64,000 nucleotides of DNA from an uncultured Phocaeicola sp. (GTDB taxonomy: Bacteria; Bacteroidota; Bacteroidia; Bacteroidales; Bacteroidaceae). The DNA is taken from the NCBI GenBank assembly GCA_944320135.1, contig CALUGI010000005.1:59379-123378 (forward strand), in the 5' to 3' direction. Position 1 is the stretch's first letter; each line of letters opens with the position of its first letter. This document shows positions 35,505 through 44,325 of this stretch, one piece after another. The notes under the pieces were generated by a model that was not told where the DNA came from, did not search any database, and worked only from the letters and a program-made list of their open reading frames with translations. The position numbers and the translations under genes are program-made.

Positions 35505-36881
35505 ATGAAAAAACTATACTACATAGCCGCAGCGTTCGCAGTGAGCCTCGCATGGACGGGCTGTGCGGACGTTGACCTGCCGGGCCTTCCGGAAGGCGCG
35601 CAGACTGATTTGGAGAATATCCCTCTGCCCGAAGATGTGGACGGGCTGATGGAAATCCAACTGAAAGACGAATCGGTTCCGCTGCTCCATGCGGCGGACG
35701 GGGTGTATGCCCTGCACACGCAGGCGGACTTTGACCGCATCAAAAAACATCTGAAACTGGATGAAGACAATACCGGCGATTCCGGCGATACGCCGTGGAA
35801 AGAAGGATGGGCACTGTTGCGTGACAGTCGTCTTGCAGGCGAAACCACGACACTGAATATCGGTGTGGTGGAGACAATTATCCGTGGCGAGGGAGCGGAG
35901 AACTACATGAATGCGGCGCGTGCGGCAGCGAGAGCCTACCAGCTTGCCTTGCGCTGGAAGATAGAAGGCAAGCCTGAATATGCCAGCATAGCCGTCGATT
36001 TGCTCAACGATTGGGCGAGCACGACGAAGGCGTTGGGCGGCAACTCCAACGTGTCGCTTGCGGCGGGTATCTACGGGCATGAGTTCGCCATCGCCGGAGA
36101 GATTCTGCGGAGTTATGAGGGATGGGCTCCCAACGACTTCAAGGCTTATCAGGACTGGATGCTCAACGTATGGTATCCGGCCAACAAAGACTTTCTGGAA
36201 CGCCATCACGACACGAACGCGCTCCACTATTGGGCCAACTGGGGATTGTGCAACATCGCTTCCACGATGGCTATCGGCATCCTGACCGACCGCCGCGACA
36301 TTTACAACGAGGCTGTCGAGCATTTCCAGACGGGGGCGACAAACGGACGCATCACCCATGCCATTTATTACGAGTTCCCCGGCACGAACTTCGCCCAGCT
36401 TCAGGAAAGCGGACGTGACCAGGGGCACACGCTGATGTGTGTGGGGCTGCTCGGCACCATTTGCCAGCTTGCCTATAACCAAGGGGATGACTTCTTTGCC
36501 TACAAAGACAATCTGTTCAACAAGGCGTGCGAGTATGCTGCCGCCTACAACTATGCGATGGTGAGTGCCGACGAGCTTCCGTTCATGACTTACATCTGGC
36601 AGCAGAACAATGCGTGGGGCGGAATAACTCCGGTAACCCAGCCCGTGTTGGGTGAAGGCGGTCGCGGCGGGCTCCGCCCGATTATGGCGTTGCCCTACTA
36701 TCATTATGCGAAAGTCAAGAAGCTGGATTCTGAGCATATCCAATACACGGAAATCGGCTGCAACCGCTTGTTTCCCGAAGGCGGGGGCGACAACTACGGC
36801 GACACCAGCGGCGGATACGACGCGCTCGGCTTCGGCACGCTGATGTACGCCCGCGACGATTCTGACGACGAAGAACAGTGA
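35505..36881 (+). CDS. Alginate-lyase-fold polysaccharide lyase lipoprotein (PL38-like)
   Basis: 458 residues from ATG 35505. Lipoprotein signal MKKLYYIAAAFAVSLAWTGC, with Cys 20. The body is an (alpha/alpha) helical domain of the Alginate_lyase (PF05426) type, with NALHYWANWGLCNIASTMAIG, YYEFPGTN and ESGRDQGHTLMCVGLLG. This arrangement reminds me of family PL38, whose described member acts on beta-glucuronan, but that assignment is from memory. It should cleave a uronic-acid-containing polysaccharide by beta-elimination at the surface or in the periplasm. It is the last gene of the SusCD operon, with terminator hairpins directly after. Confidence 0.72.
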   Translation: MKKLYYIAAAFAVSLAWTGCADVDLPGLPEGAQTDLENIPLPEDVDGLMEIQLKDESVPLLHAADGVYALHTQADFDRIKKHLKLDEDNTGDSGDTPWKEGWALLRDSRLAGETTTLNIGVVETIIRGEGAENYMNAARAAARAYQLALRWKIEGKPEYASIAVDLLNDWASTTKALGGNSNVSLAAGIYGHEFAIAGEILRSYEGWAPNDFKAYQDWMLNVWYPANKDFLERHHDTNALHYWANWGLCNIASTMAIGILTDRRDIYNEAVEHFQTGATNGRITHAIYYEFPGTNFAQLQESGRDQGHTLMCVGLLGTICQLAYNQGDDFFAYKDNLFNKACEYAAAYNYAMVSADELPFMTYIWQQNNAWGGITPVTQPVLGEGGRGGLRPIMALPYYHYAKVKKLDSEHIQYTEIGCNRLFPEGGGDNYGDTSGGYDALGFGTLMYARDDSDDEEQ

Positions 36882-36911
36882 CGTGTGTGCGCACGGCCGT
36901 GACATTTTCAT

Positions 36912-36999
36912 GCGCGGAGGGGCTTTCCTTTTTGCCCCTCCGCGTTTTTTGCGTGCGCCTCCGGGTTTGAAGGAAAACCCGGAGGCGTTTCGCGCATCG
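36912..36999. repeat. 22-base-phased block forming two terminator hairpins
   Basis: Four consecutive 22-base units start at 36912, 36934, 36956 and 36978. The first and second are inverted relative to each other, as are the third and fourth, so each pair folds into a hairpin. Confidence 0.6.
36913..36950 (+). terminator. Intrinsic terminator of the SusCD operon
   Basis: Perfect 11-base stem CGCGGAGGGGC / GCCCCTCCGCG with a ten-base loop, then T6. A second hairpin (36956-36987, arms CGCCTCCGGGTTT and AAACCCGGAGGCG) follows at once. Confidence 0.9.
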
Positions 37000-37035
37000 G
37001 ATGGCGAAGTTGTTGCATAAGTCGAAAAATGATGC

Positions 37036-37043
37036 TACCTTTG
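37036..37043 (+). promoter_or_regulatory. Bacteroidetes -7 box for aspS
   Basis: TACCTTTG, exact match, 39 bases before the ATG at 37083; TTGTTG about 25 bases upstream can serve as the -33 element. Confidence 0.65.
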
Positions 37044-37082
37044 TCGGTCAAAAAGCGATTAAAAACACTAATATCAAACGAT

Positions 37083-38840
37083 ATGTTCAGAAGTCATACT
37101 TGCGGCGAGCTGCGCCTCGCCGATGCAGGCAAGAGCGTGACGCTGGCCGGATGGGTGCAGCGTGTGCGCAAGATGGGTGGGATGACCTTCGTCGACCTCC
37201 GCGACCGTTACGGAATCACCCAGCTGGTTTTCAATGCGGAGGTGAATGCCGAGCTTTGTGAACGCGCCAACCGTCTGGGACGCGAGTACGTGGTGCAGGC
37301 GACAGGTGCGGTGAGCGAGCGTTCGAGCAAGAACGCCAATATCCCGACCGGCGACGTGGAAATCATCGTGTCGGAACTGAATGTGCTGAATGCGGCGCAG
37401 ACTCCTCCGTTTACCATCGAGGATAACACCGACGGGGGCGACGACCTCCGCATGAAATACCGCTATTTGGACTTGCGCCGCAACGCCGTGCGCAAGAATC
37501 TGGAGCTGCGCCACCGCATGACGATGGAGGTGCGCCGGTATCTCGACAGCAAGGGATTCCTCGAAGTGGAGACTCCGATGCTCATCGGTTCCACTCCGGA
37601 AGGCGCACGCGACTTCGTGGTGCCTTCACGCATGAATCCGGGACAGTTTTACGCCCTGCCTCAGTCGCCTCAGACGCTGAAGCAGCTGCTGATGGTGTCG
37701 GGTTTCGACCGCTACTTCCAGATTGTGAAATGTTTCCGCGACGAAGACCTTCGCGCCGACCGCCAGCCGGAGTTCACTCAGATAGACTGCGAAATGAGCT
37801 TCGTAGAGCAGGAAGACATCATCCGGACGTTCGAGGGTATGGCGAAGCACTTGTTTAAGGAACTTCGCGGGGTGGAACTGGCCGAGCCGTTCCTGCGGAT
37901 GCCGTGGGCCGACGCGATGAAGTATTACGGCAGCGACAAGCCCGACTTGCGCTTCGGCATGAAGTTCGTAGAGCTGATGGACGTGATGAAGGGAAGCGGC
38001 TTCTCCGTGTTCGACAATGCGGCCTATATCGGCGGAATCTGTGCGGAAGGAGCCGCCAATTACACGCGCAAGCAGCTCGACCAGCTGACCGAGTTCGTGA
38101 AACGTCCGCAAATCGGCGCGAAAGGCATGGTGTACGCCCGCATCGAGGCCGACGGCACGGTGAAGTCGAGCGTCGACAAGTTCTATAGCCAGGAGACGCT
38201 TCAGAAGATGAAGGAGGCTTTCGGCGCGAAACCGGGCGACCTGATTCTGATTTTGAGCGGCGACGACGCGATGAAGACCCGCAAGCAGCTTTGCGAGTTG
38301 CGCTTGGAGATGGGCAACCGCCTCGGCCTTCGCGACAAGAACAAGTTCGCTTGTCTGTGGGTGGTGGACTTTCCGATGTTCGAATGGAGCGAAGAAGAAG
38401 GCCGTCTGATGGCCATGCACCATCCTTTCACCCATCCGAAGGACGAAGACATTCCGCTGCTCGACACCAATCCGGCGGCAGTCCGCGCCGACGCTTACGA
38501 TATGGTGGTGAACGGCGTGGAAGTGGGAGGCGGCTCTATCCGTATCCACGACTCAGCCTTGCAGGAAAAAATGTTCGAAATTCTGGGATTTACGCCGGAA
38601 AAGGCGCAAGAGCAGTTCGGCTTCCTGATGAATGCTTTCAAATTCGGTGCGCCTCCTCACGGCGGTTTGGCTTACGGTCTCGACCGTTGGGTGTCGCTGT
38701 TTGCCGGACTTGACTCCATACGCGACTGCATCGCCTTCCCGAAGAACAACTCCGGACGCGACGTGATGCTGGACGCTCCCGGCTGTCTCGACCAGAAACA
38801 GCTTGACGAACTGCATCTGAAGGTGGACATTGAAGGCTAA
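37083..38840 (+). CDS. aspS: Aspartyl-tRNA synthetase
   Basis: 585 residues from ATG 37083 ([11 protein letters not shown]). An in-frame upstream ATG at 37029 would place the -7 box inside the gene and is rejected. It has an N-terminal OB-fold anticodon-binding domain ([26 protein letters not shown]), then class II motif 2 ([26 protein letters not shown]), the bacterial GAD insertion, and motif 3 ([16 protein letters not shown]). It charges tRNA-Asp in the cytoplasm. The length is normal for the bacterial type. Confidence 0.97.
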   Translation: MFRSHTCGELRLADAGKSVTLAGWVQRVRKMGGMTFVDLRDRYGITQLVFNAEVNAELCERANRLGREYVVQATGAVSERSSKNANIPTGDVEIIVSELNVLNAAQTPPFTIEDNTDGGDDLRMKYRYLDLRRNAVRKNLELRHRMTMEVRRYLDSKGFLEVETPMLIGSTPEGARDFVVPSRMNPGQFYALPQSPQTLKQLLMVSGFDRYFQIVKCFRDEDLRADRQPEFTQIDCEMSFVEQEDIIRTFEGMAKHLFKELRGVELAEPFLRMPWADAMKYYGSDKPDLRFGMKFVELMDVMKGSGFSVFDNAAYIGGICAEGAANYTRKQLDQLTEFVKRPQIGAKGMVYARIEADGTVKSSVDKFYSQETLQKMKEAFGAKPGDLILILSGDDAMKTRKQLCELRLEMGNRLGLRDKNKFACLWVVDFPMFEWSEEEGRLMAMHHPFTHPKDEDIPLLDTNPAAVRADAYDMVVNGVEVGGGSIRIHDSALQEKMFEILGFTPEKAQEQFGFLMNAFKFGAPPHGGLAYGLDRWVSLFAGLDSIRDCIAFPKNNSGRDVMLDAPGCLDQKQLDELHLKVDIEG

Positions 38841-38856
38841 CGTAACCGACAGCTGG

Positions 38857-39246
38857 ATGAAAGAATCTGTGCGTATATTCCGGTTCGCAGTGGTGGGCAC
38901 GCTCAATGCGCTGATTACTGCCGTGGTGGTGTGGCTGCTGATGCACATCGAGGGCGAAAGCTACATCACGGCAAACATCATTGCCTATATCGTTGCGCAG
39001 GTTCACAACTTCATCTGGTGCAAATATTGGATTTTCCCTTTGGAGTCTGACAACAAGAAGAACAGCATCTGGCATCAGATGCTGTTCTTTGCAGGAGCAT
39101 TCATGCTGGCTTACAGCGCCCAGTTTCTGTTTCTTCTGATGTTAGTCGAGCTGCTCCATTGCAACGAATACTTGGCCCAGTTTCTCGGCCTCTTCATCTA
39201 CGGCGCAGTCAATTTCATGACTAACAGGCACGTCACCTTCCGTTAG
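38857..39246 (+). CDS. GtrA family membrane protein
   Basis: 129 residues from ATG 38857, 16 bases after aspS; a TTG overlapping the aspS end at 38830 is possible. Four membrane helices with the GtrA pattern (FRFAVVGTLNALITAVVVWLL; NIIAYIVAQVHNFIWCKYWIF; a final GAVNFMTNRHVTFR). GtrA-like proteins are thought to move polyprenyl-linked sugars across the inner membrane. No glycosyltransferase is adjacent, so the substrate is unknown. The operon ends at the hairpin 39272-39330. Confidence 0.85.
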   Translation: MKESVRIFRFAVVGTLNALITAVVVWLLMHIEGESYITANIIAYIVAQVHNFIWCKYWIFPLESDNKKNSIWHQMLFFAGAFMLAYSAQFLFLLMLVELLHCNEYLAQFLGLFIYGAVNFMTNRHVTFR

Positions 39247-39271
39247 GAGGTCTTTGGCGGGCACGAAAAGT

Positions 39272-39330
39272 GCCGGGCCTTTCCTTTTGGGGAAATCCTC
39301 CCCGCAAAAAAGGAAAAGCCCGGCGTTTTT
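39272..39330 (+). terminator. Terminator between convergent genes
   Basis: GCCGGGC plus a pyrimidine run (39272-39288) pairs with AAGGAAAAGCCCGGC (ending 39324), then GTTTTT. On the minus strand it lies downstream of the ACT-domain gene, so it may work in both directions. Confidence 0.75.
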
Positions 39331-39347
39331 GCACCCGAACGTGCGGG

Positions 39348-39776
39348 CTAAGCCATCCCAAGAAGGCGGCCTTCTTCGATGAAGTCCAGCTTCTTTTCCA
39401 GAATCACCTTGCGGGCCAGTTCCGGGTTGTCGGTGCGGAACACCAAAATTCCCTTTCCCGACAGCAGGAAAGAGTAGAGGTAGGAGATTCCTATTCCGGC
39501 CTCGCTGAAGCTGCGGATGGCGTCGGCTGCCCGTCCGGGACGGTTGTCGAGCATGATGGCGAACACCTCCGAGAGGTTGGCCGATATGCCCGCCTGTTTC
39601 AACGTCTCGTAGGCGCGCATAGGTTCGGAACAGATGATGCGGTAGATGCCGTATTCTACGGTGTCGGAGATGGTGGAGGCAATCAGCTGGATGTTTGCTT
39701 CCTTCAGCAGTTCGAGCACTTGCAGGAGCGTGCCCGACTTGTTTTCTACAAATACGGAAAGCTGGTGTACAGTCAT
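39348..39776 (-). CDS. Tandem ACT-domain protein
   Basis: 142 residues with two ACT modules: the first starts TVHQLSVFVENKSGTLLQVLELLKEANI, the second FAIMLDNRPGRAADAIRSFSEAGI. ACT domains bind amino acids as allosteric ligands. With no catalytic domain attached, this is a free-standing sensor. It is encoded 25 bases after phenylacetate-CoA ligase, a pairing common in anaerobes, so it may adjust that enzyme in response to an aromatic amino acid; the ligand is inferred. Confidence 0.88.
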   Translation of the reverse strand: MTVHQLSVFVENKSGTLLQVLELLKEANIQLIASTISDTVEYGIYRIICSEPMRAYETLKQAGISANLSEVFAIMLDNRPGRAADAIRSFSEAGIGISYLYSFLLSGKGILVFRTDNPELARKVILEKKLDFIEEGRLLGMA

Positions 39777-39801
39777 ATTCTTCGTTTTTTTGTTTCGGAT
39801 T

Positions 39802-41115
39802 TTATATCAATGTTTTTCTCAAGTCTTTCACCCGGACAGCCTTGCCTTCTTGTTTCGGGAGGCTGCCTTTGGGCAGCAGCTTCACTCGCGGAGTAATCAG
39901 GATTTCGTCTTTCAGCTGGCGGGTGATGGCTTTGGTCAGGTTCTGGAGGAAGCCGTAGTCGTCGGTGAAGTCGTTCAGTTCCACTTCCACGGTCATTTCG
40001 TCGTTCGCTTCGAGGTTGGTCAGCGTGATGAGGTATTCGTTGCCCAACTCCTTGAACTGCATCAGGATGTTCTCAATCTGGATGGGGAAGATGTTCACTC
40101 CCTTCAGAATCATCATGTCGTCGCTTCGTCCCTTCATCCGGTCGAGGCGCTTGTGGTGCCGTCCGCAAGGGCAGTCGCCCGGCAGGATGCGGGTGAGGTC
40201 GCGCGTGCGGTAGCGCAGCAGCGGCATGGCTTCGCGATTGATAGTGGTCAGCACCAATTCGCCTGTTTCGCCTTCGGGCACCGGCTCCAGCGTGTCGGGG
40301 TCTACTATTTCCACGATGTAGTAGTCTTCCCAGATGTGCAGGCCGTTCTGCTCCGGGCATTCGAACGCCACTCCCGGACCGCACATTTCCGACATGCCGA
40401 ACGAGTTGTATGCCTTTACGCCCAGCATGTCTTCTATCCGTCGGCGTTGTTCGTCCGAGTGCGGCTCGGCTCCGATAACCAGCGTGCGAAGTTTCGTGTC
40501 GCGTCGCGGGTCGATGCCCATTTCTTCCATCACTTCATAGAGCCTGCCCGCATAGCTTGGGATGGCGTGCAGGGCGGTCGTGCCGAAATCGGTGATAAAT
40601 TTGATTTGGCGTTTGGTGTTTCCGGCAGCGGCGGGCACGGTGAGCATTCCCAAGCGTTCCGCCCCGTATTGGAATCCCAGACCTCCCGTAAACATCCCGT
40701 ATCCTGAAGAGTTCTGGAAGATGTCCCCTTTTCGCAGACCCACCATGTAGAGACAGCGCGCCACCGCATTGGCCCATTCGTCAAGGTCGTGTTGGGTGTG
40801 GAGGATGACGGTAGGGGTGCCTGTCGTTCCGCTTGAAGAGTGCAGGCGCACCACCTCTTCCAAGGGCACGGCCGACAGTCCGAAAGGATAGTGTTCGCGC
40901 AAGTCCTGTTTGGTGGTGAAAGGTATTTTCTGCAAGTCGTCCAATGAGCGGATGCTGTCGGGCGTCAGTCCGGCTTCTCGGAAGCGTTGTTGGTAGAATG
41001 GAGAGCGCATACAGCTCCGGACGGTCTGTTGCAGCCTTTCCAATTGGAGTCTTTCTATTTCCGGGCGGGTCATGGTTTCCAGCTCCGGATGCAAGTACAT
41101 TTGTTCGTGTTTCAT
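39802..41115 (-). CDS. paaK: Phenylacetate-CoA ligase
   Basis: 437 residues of the ANL adenylate-forming superfamily. The AMP-binding P-loop is SSGTTGTPTVI, the YNSFGMSEMCGPG motif follows, and the C-terminal lid begins RMKGRSDDMMILKGVNIFP. It activates phenylacetate or another aryl acid to its CoA thioester using ATP. In gut Bacteroidales the role may be linked to aryl-acid salvage by ferredoxin-dependent oxidoreductases, of which one operon sits at the right end of this window. First gene of a two-gene unit with a -7 box at 41139-41146. Confidence 0.92.
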   Translation of the reverse strand: MKHEQMYLHPELETMTRPEIERLQLERLQQTVRSCMRSPFYQQRFREAGLTPDSIRSLDDLQKIPFTTKQDLREHYPFGLSAVPLEEVVRLHSSSGTTGTPTVILHTQHDLDEWANAVARCLYMVGLRKGDIFQNSSGYGMFTGGLGFQYGAERLGMLTVPAAAGNTKRQIKFITDFGTTALHAIPSYAGRLYEVMEEMGIDPRRDTKLRTLVIGAEPHSDEQRRRIEDMLGVKAYNSFGMSEMCGPGVAFECPEQNGLHIWEDYYIVEIVDPDTLEPVPEGETGELVLTTINREAMPLLRYRTRDLTRILPGDCPCGRHHKRLDRMKGRSDDMMILKGVNIFPIQIENILMQFKELGNEYLITLTNLEANDEMTVEVELNDFTDDYGFLQNLTKAITRQLKDEILITPRVKLLPKGSLPKQEGKAVRVKDLRKTLI

Positions 41116-41138
41116 GGTTTTTTGTATAATCCTGTCCG

Positions 41139-41146
41139 CAAATATA
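41139..41146 (-). promoter_or_regulatory. Bacteroidetes -7 box for paaK-ACT
   Basis: The minus strand reads TATATTTG, exact match, 23 bases before the paaK ATG. Confidence 0.6.
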
Positions 41147-41230
41147 GAAATAATAAAGGTAAAACCATCGGAAACCTTCAGATATTTACTTTGACGGGCG
41201 TTTGTCTTTTAAAATGGCAGGCGGCAGGGT

Positions 41231-41268
41231 AAAAAAACGTCCGCACGTTTCGAGCGGAACATGCGGAC
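41231..41268 (-). terminator. Intrinsic terminator of gcvP
   Basis: On the minus strand GTCCGCA (41268-41262) pairs with TGCGGAC (41245-41239), followed by G and a T7 run (41237-41231). Confidence 0.8.
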
Positions 41269-41282
41269 GGAGATAGTGAAAC
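41239..41282. repeat. 22-base-phased units overlapping the gcvP terminator
   Basis: Units 41239-41260 and 41261-41282 begin GTCCGCAC and ATGCGGAC and both end in AAC. A third in-phase block (GTGCAGGCG...) runs into the gcvP 3' end. Confidence 0.5.
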
Positions 41283-41293
41283 GTGCAGGCGTT

Positions 41294-44143
41294 TTATTCA
41301 AACGTGCCGTAGCGTGTCGGGATGAGTTTGCGGTCGCCGAGGGTGTTGTCTATGCGCGCCACGTTAATCCAGAACTTGCTGTCGCGCACGTCGTCCGTCG
41401 GGTAAGCCGCTTTTTCCCGGCTGTATGTATGGCGCCATGCATCGGCTGCCACTTCATATTCCGGATGCGGGGCGTTCGTCAGCACGTTGTCGTCTTTCGG
41501 CGCGTCGCCGCGCTTGATTTCTTCAATCTCGTTCCAGATGTGCAGCATGGAGTCGGCGAAGCGGTCAAGCTCGGCCAGGCTTTCGCTTTCGGTAGGCTCT
41601 ATCATCAGCGTGCCGTGAACCGGGAAAGAGAGGGTGGGCGCATGGTATCCGTAGTCCATCAGGCGTTTCGCGATGTCGTTCTCGGATATTCCGCTTTCCT
41701 CGTGAATCTTCCGGCATTCCAGAATCATCTCGTGCCCCACGAATCCGTTGTTTCCGCGATAGACGATGCCGTATGTATCCTTCAGCCGGGCAGCCAGATA
41801 GTTCGCGTTGAGGATTGCCGTTTCGGTGGCGCGGCGCAGTCCTTCTTCGCCCATCATGCAGATGTAAGCATACGTGACGGGAAGTATGCCCGCGCTTCCG
41901 TAGGGTGCGGCAGACACTTCGTTGTCCGCGCTCCTTAAAGACACATGTCCCGGCAGGAACGGCAGCAGGTGTTCCGCCACGCATACCGGGCCTTCTCCCG
42001 GCCCTCCGCCTCCGTGCGGGCTGGCAAACGTTTTGTGCAGGTTCAAGTGGCACAGGTCCGCGCCGATGGCTGCCGGATTGGTCAGGCCCACTTGGGCGTT
42101 CATGTTCGCCCCGTCCATATATACTTGCCCTCCGCAGCGGTGGACGATGCGGCAGATTTCCGCAATGTCTTGCTCAAAGATGCCGTGAGTGGACGGATAA
42201 GTGACCATCAGTGCTGCCAGATTGTCTTTGTTGGCTTCCGCTTTCGCCTTCAGGTCTTCGATGTCTACGTTGCCGTGGTCGTCGCATGCGCAAGTCAGCG
42301 GTTCGTATCCCGCTTGCACGGCCGATGCAGGATTGGTGCCGTGCGCCGAAGCGGGAATTAGCACGATGTGCCGATGTCCTTGGCCGATGCTCTCCAAATA
42401 GCTCCTGATGATGCGCAAACCTGTGTATTCGCCGGCCGCTCCGGAGTTCGGCTGGAAAGTGATGCCTGCGAATCCCGTGATTGTCTTGAGCTGTTCTGCC
42501 AGATTCCGTATCAGCGTTTGGTAGCCTTCTGCCTGGTCTTCTGGCACTAACGGGTGGATGTTCATCCAAGCTGCGCTGCTCAGCGGGAGCAGTTCGGCGG
42601 CTGCGTTCAGCTTCATGGTGCATGAGCCGAGCGGAATCATGGAGTGGGCGAGGGATATGTCTTTCCGTTCCAGGCGTTTGATATAGCGCATCATTTCTGT
42701 TTCGGTGCGATATTTGTGGAATACTTCGTGGGTGAGGAACGCGGAACGGCGGCTCAGCGTTTTTGCTACGGGAGTGCTGTTAGGGATTTCGGTCGTGTCG
42801 TGAGTGGCTTTCTCCGCAGCGATTCCGAAGATGCTGACTATCTGGTTCATGTCGGCCAGCGTTGTGGTTTCGTCGATGCTGATGCCCACGTCTCCGTTTC
42901 CGAAATATCGGAGATTGACGCACTTGCTCAGAGCGATAGTGCGCAGTTTTTGTACGGTGACCTGCGCGGGGAGGGATATTCTCAGGGTGTCGAAAATCGT
43001 TTCGTTCTTTTGTTCGTATCCCAATCGCGCAAGTTGCTTGGAGAGCCAGACGGCAGCGGCATGAATCCTCTCAGCCGTCTCTTTGATGCCCTCCGGCCCG
43101 TAGTAAACGGCATAGAATCCGGCCATCGTTGCCAGCAAAGCCTGTGCGGTACAGATGTTTGACGTTGCCCGCTCCCGCTTGATGTGCTGTTCGCGGGTTT
43201 GCAATGCCAGACGGTAGCATGGATGTCCGTATTTGTCCTTCGACTGTCCGACGATGCGGCCCGGCATGTTGCGCTTGAATTCGTCGCGAACGGCGAAATA
43301 AGCAGCCGACGGACCTCCGTAAAACATGGGAGTGCCTAATCGCTGGGCGCTTCCGTACACGATGTCTGCCCCCCATTCTCCGGGAGGTGTCAGCAAGGCG
43401 AGGGAAAGGATGTCGGCTCCTATGGCAACTTTGCACCCTGCTTCGTGCGCCTGTTCGGTAAATGTCCGGTAGTCTTCTGCGTTTCCGCTGTTGTTGGGAT
43501 ATTGTATGATGCAGCCGAAGATGTCGGGAGTAAATTCAAGGGTTTTGTAGCTGGCCACTTTTACGCGGATGCCTTGGGGCACTGCCCGTGTGCGTATGAC
43601 GGCCAATACTTGCGGAAATACTTCTTCATCGACAAAGAGCGTGTTCGCCCCCGCTTTTTGCTGCGCCCGGCTGCGCAGTCCGTGCATCATCGTGGCTGCT
43701 TCTGCGGCAGCGGTAGCTTCGTCCAGCAGGGAGCAGTTGGCCAGCGGCATAGCCGTCAGGTCGCATACTGCGGTTTGGAAGTTCATCAGCGCTTCTAAGC
43801 GGCCTTGCGATATTTCCGCCTGATAGGGAGTATACGAGGTGTACCATACAGGATTTTCAAATACGTTGCGTTGGATGACGGCCGGAGTGACCGTATCGTA
43901 CCATCCCATTCCGATGTACGATTTGTAGACTTTGTTTTGTGCGGCCAGCGAAGATATATGTCCGGCAAATTCCCGTTCCGTCATATCCGGCGGAAGGTTC
44001 AGTTTCTCTTTGAGACGGATGTCAGAGGGAATGGTCTTGTCAATCAGTTCGTCGAGCGTTCTCACGCCGATTGTTTCCAGCATGGCGGCGAGGTCGTTCT
44101 CGTTTATTCCGACATGTCTGCGGGCGAAAGTTGTCGTTTTCAT
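41294..44143 (-). CDS. gcvP: Glycine dehydrogenase (decarboxylating), P-protein
   Basis: 949 residues from ATG 44143 (MKTTTFARRH); another ATG three codons upstream (44152) is possible. The two halves of the fold I PLP enzyme are fused in one chain. The PLP lysine lies in LNLHKTFASPHGGGGPGEGP in the second half. It decarboxylates glycine and passes the aminomethyl group to the lipoyl arm of H-protein in the glycine cleavage system. The other components (gcvT, gcvH) are not in the window. lipB, needed for H-protein lipoylation, lies 3 kb away. Confidence 0.96.
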   Translation of the reverse strand: MKTTTFARRHVGINENDLAAMLETIGVRTLDELIDKTIPSDIRLKEKLNLPPDMTEREFAGHISSLAAQNKVYKSYIGMGWYDTVTPAVIQRNVFENPVWYTSYTPYQAEISQGRLEALMNFQTAVCDLTAMPLANCSLLDEATAAAEAATMMHGLRSRAQQKAGANTLFVDEEVFPQVLAVIRTRAVPQGIRVKVASYKTLEFTPDIFGCIIQYPNNSGNAEDYRTFTEQAHEAGCKVAIGADILSLALLTPPGEWGADIVYGSAQRLGTPMFYGGPSAAYFAVRDEFKRNMPGRIVGQSKDKYGHPCYRLALQTREQHIKRERATSNICTAQALLATMAGFYAVYYGPEGIKETAERIHAAAVWLSKQLARLGYEQKNETIFDTLRISLPAQVTVQKLRTIALSKCVNLRYFGNGDVGISIDETTTLADMNQIVSIFGIAAEKATHDTTEIPNSTPVAKTLSRRSAFLTHEVFHKYRTETEMMRYIKRLERKDISLAHSMIPLGSCTMKLNAAAELLPLSSAAWMNIHPLVPEDQAEGYQTLIRNLAEQLKTITGFAGITFQPNSGAAGEYTGLRIIRSYLESIGQGHRHIVLIPASAHGTNPASAVQAGYEPLTCACDDHGNVDIEDLKAKAEANKDNLAALMVTYPSTHGIFEQDIAEICRIVHRCGGQVYMDGANMNAQVGLTNPAAIGADLCHLNLHKTFASPHGGGGPGEGPVCVAEHLLPFLPGHVSLRSADNEVSAAPYGSAGILPVTYAYICMMGEEGLRRATETAILNANYLAARLKDTYGIVYRGNNGFVGHEMILECRKIHEESGISENDIAKRLMDYGYHAPTLSFPVHGTLMIEPTESESLAELDRFADSMLHIWNEIEEIKRGDAPKDDNVLTNAPHPEYEVAADAWRHTYSREKAAYPTDDVRDSKFWINVARIDNTLGDRKLIPTRYGTFE

Positions 44144-44325
44144 GATTCGCATATTTGAAGGTTATCTTGTTCGGCAGGCAATCTGCCTTTGCGATAACTT
44201 GTTGCCTGCCGGTTGCTTTGGCCTGTCTTGCGGGCGGTTTGAAAAGCCGGAAGATTTTTTTCGGATTCCGGGCGTTTCTTGTCGCGTTTCCCGCCGCGTT
44301 TTCTGTCAAAGGCGGGGCGCTTCGG

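Noticed and set aside
37029-37082. Upstream ATG for aspS at 37029
   Set aside because: It precedes the -7 promoter box (37036-37043), so it cannot be in the main transcript; the ATG at 37083 begins the family N-terminus.
44144-44325. Glycine riboswitch upstream of gcvP
   Set aside because: I looked for the conserved aptamer blocks in the 180-base leader and saw none; only a ten-base palindrome (CGGCAGGCAA at 44172-44181 and its complement at 44202-44211).
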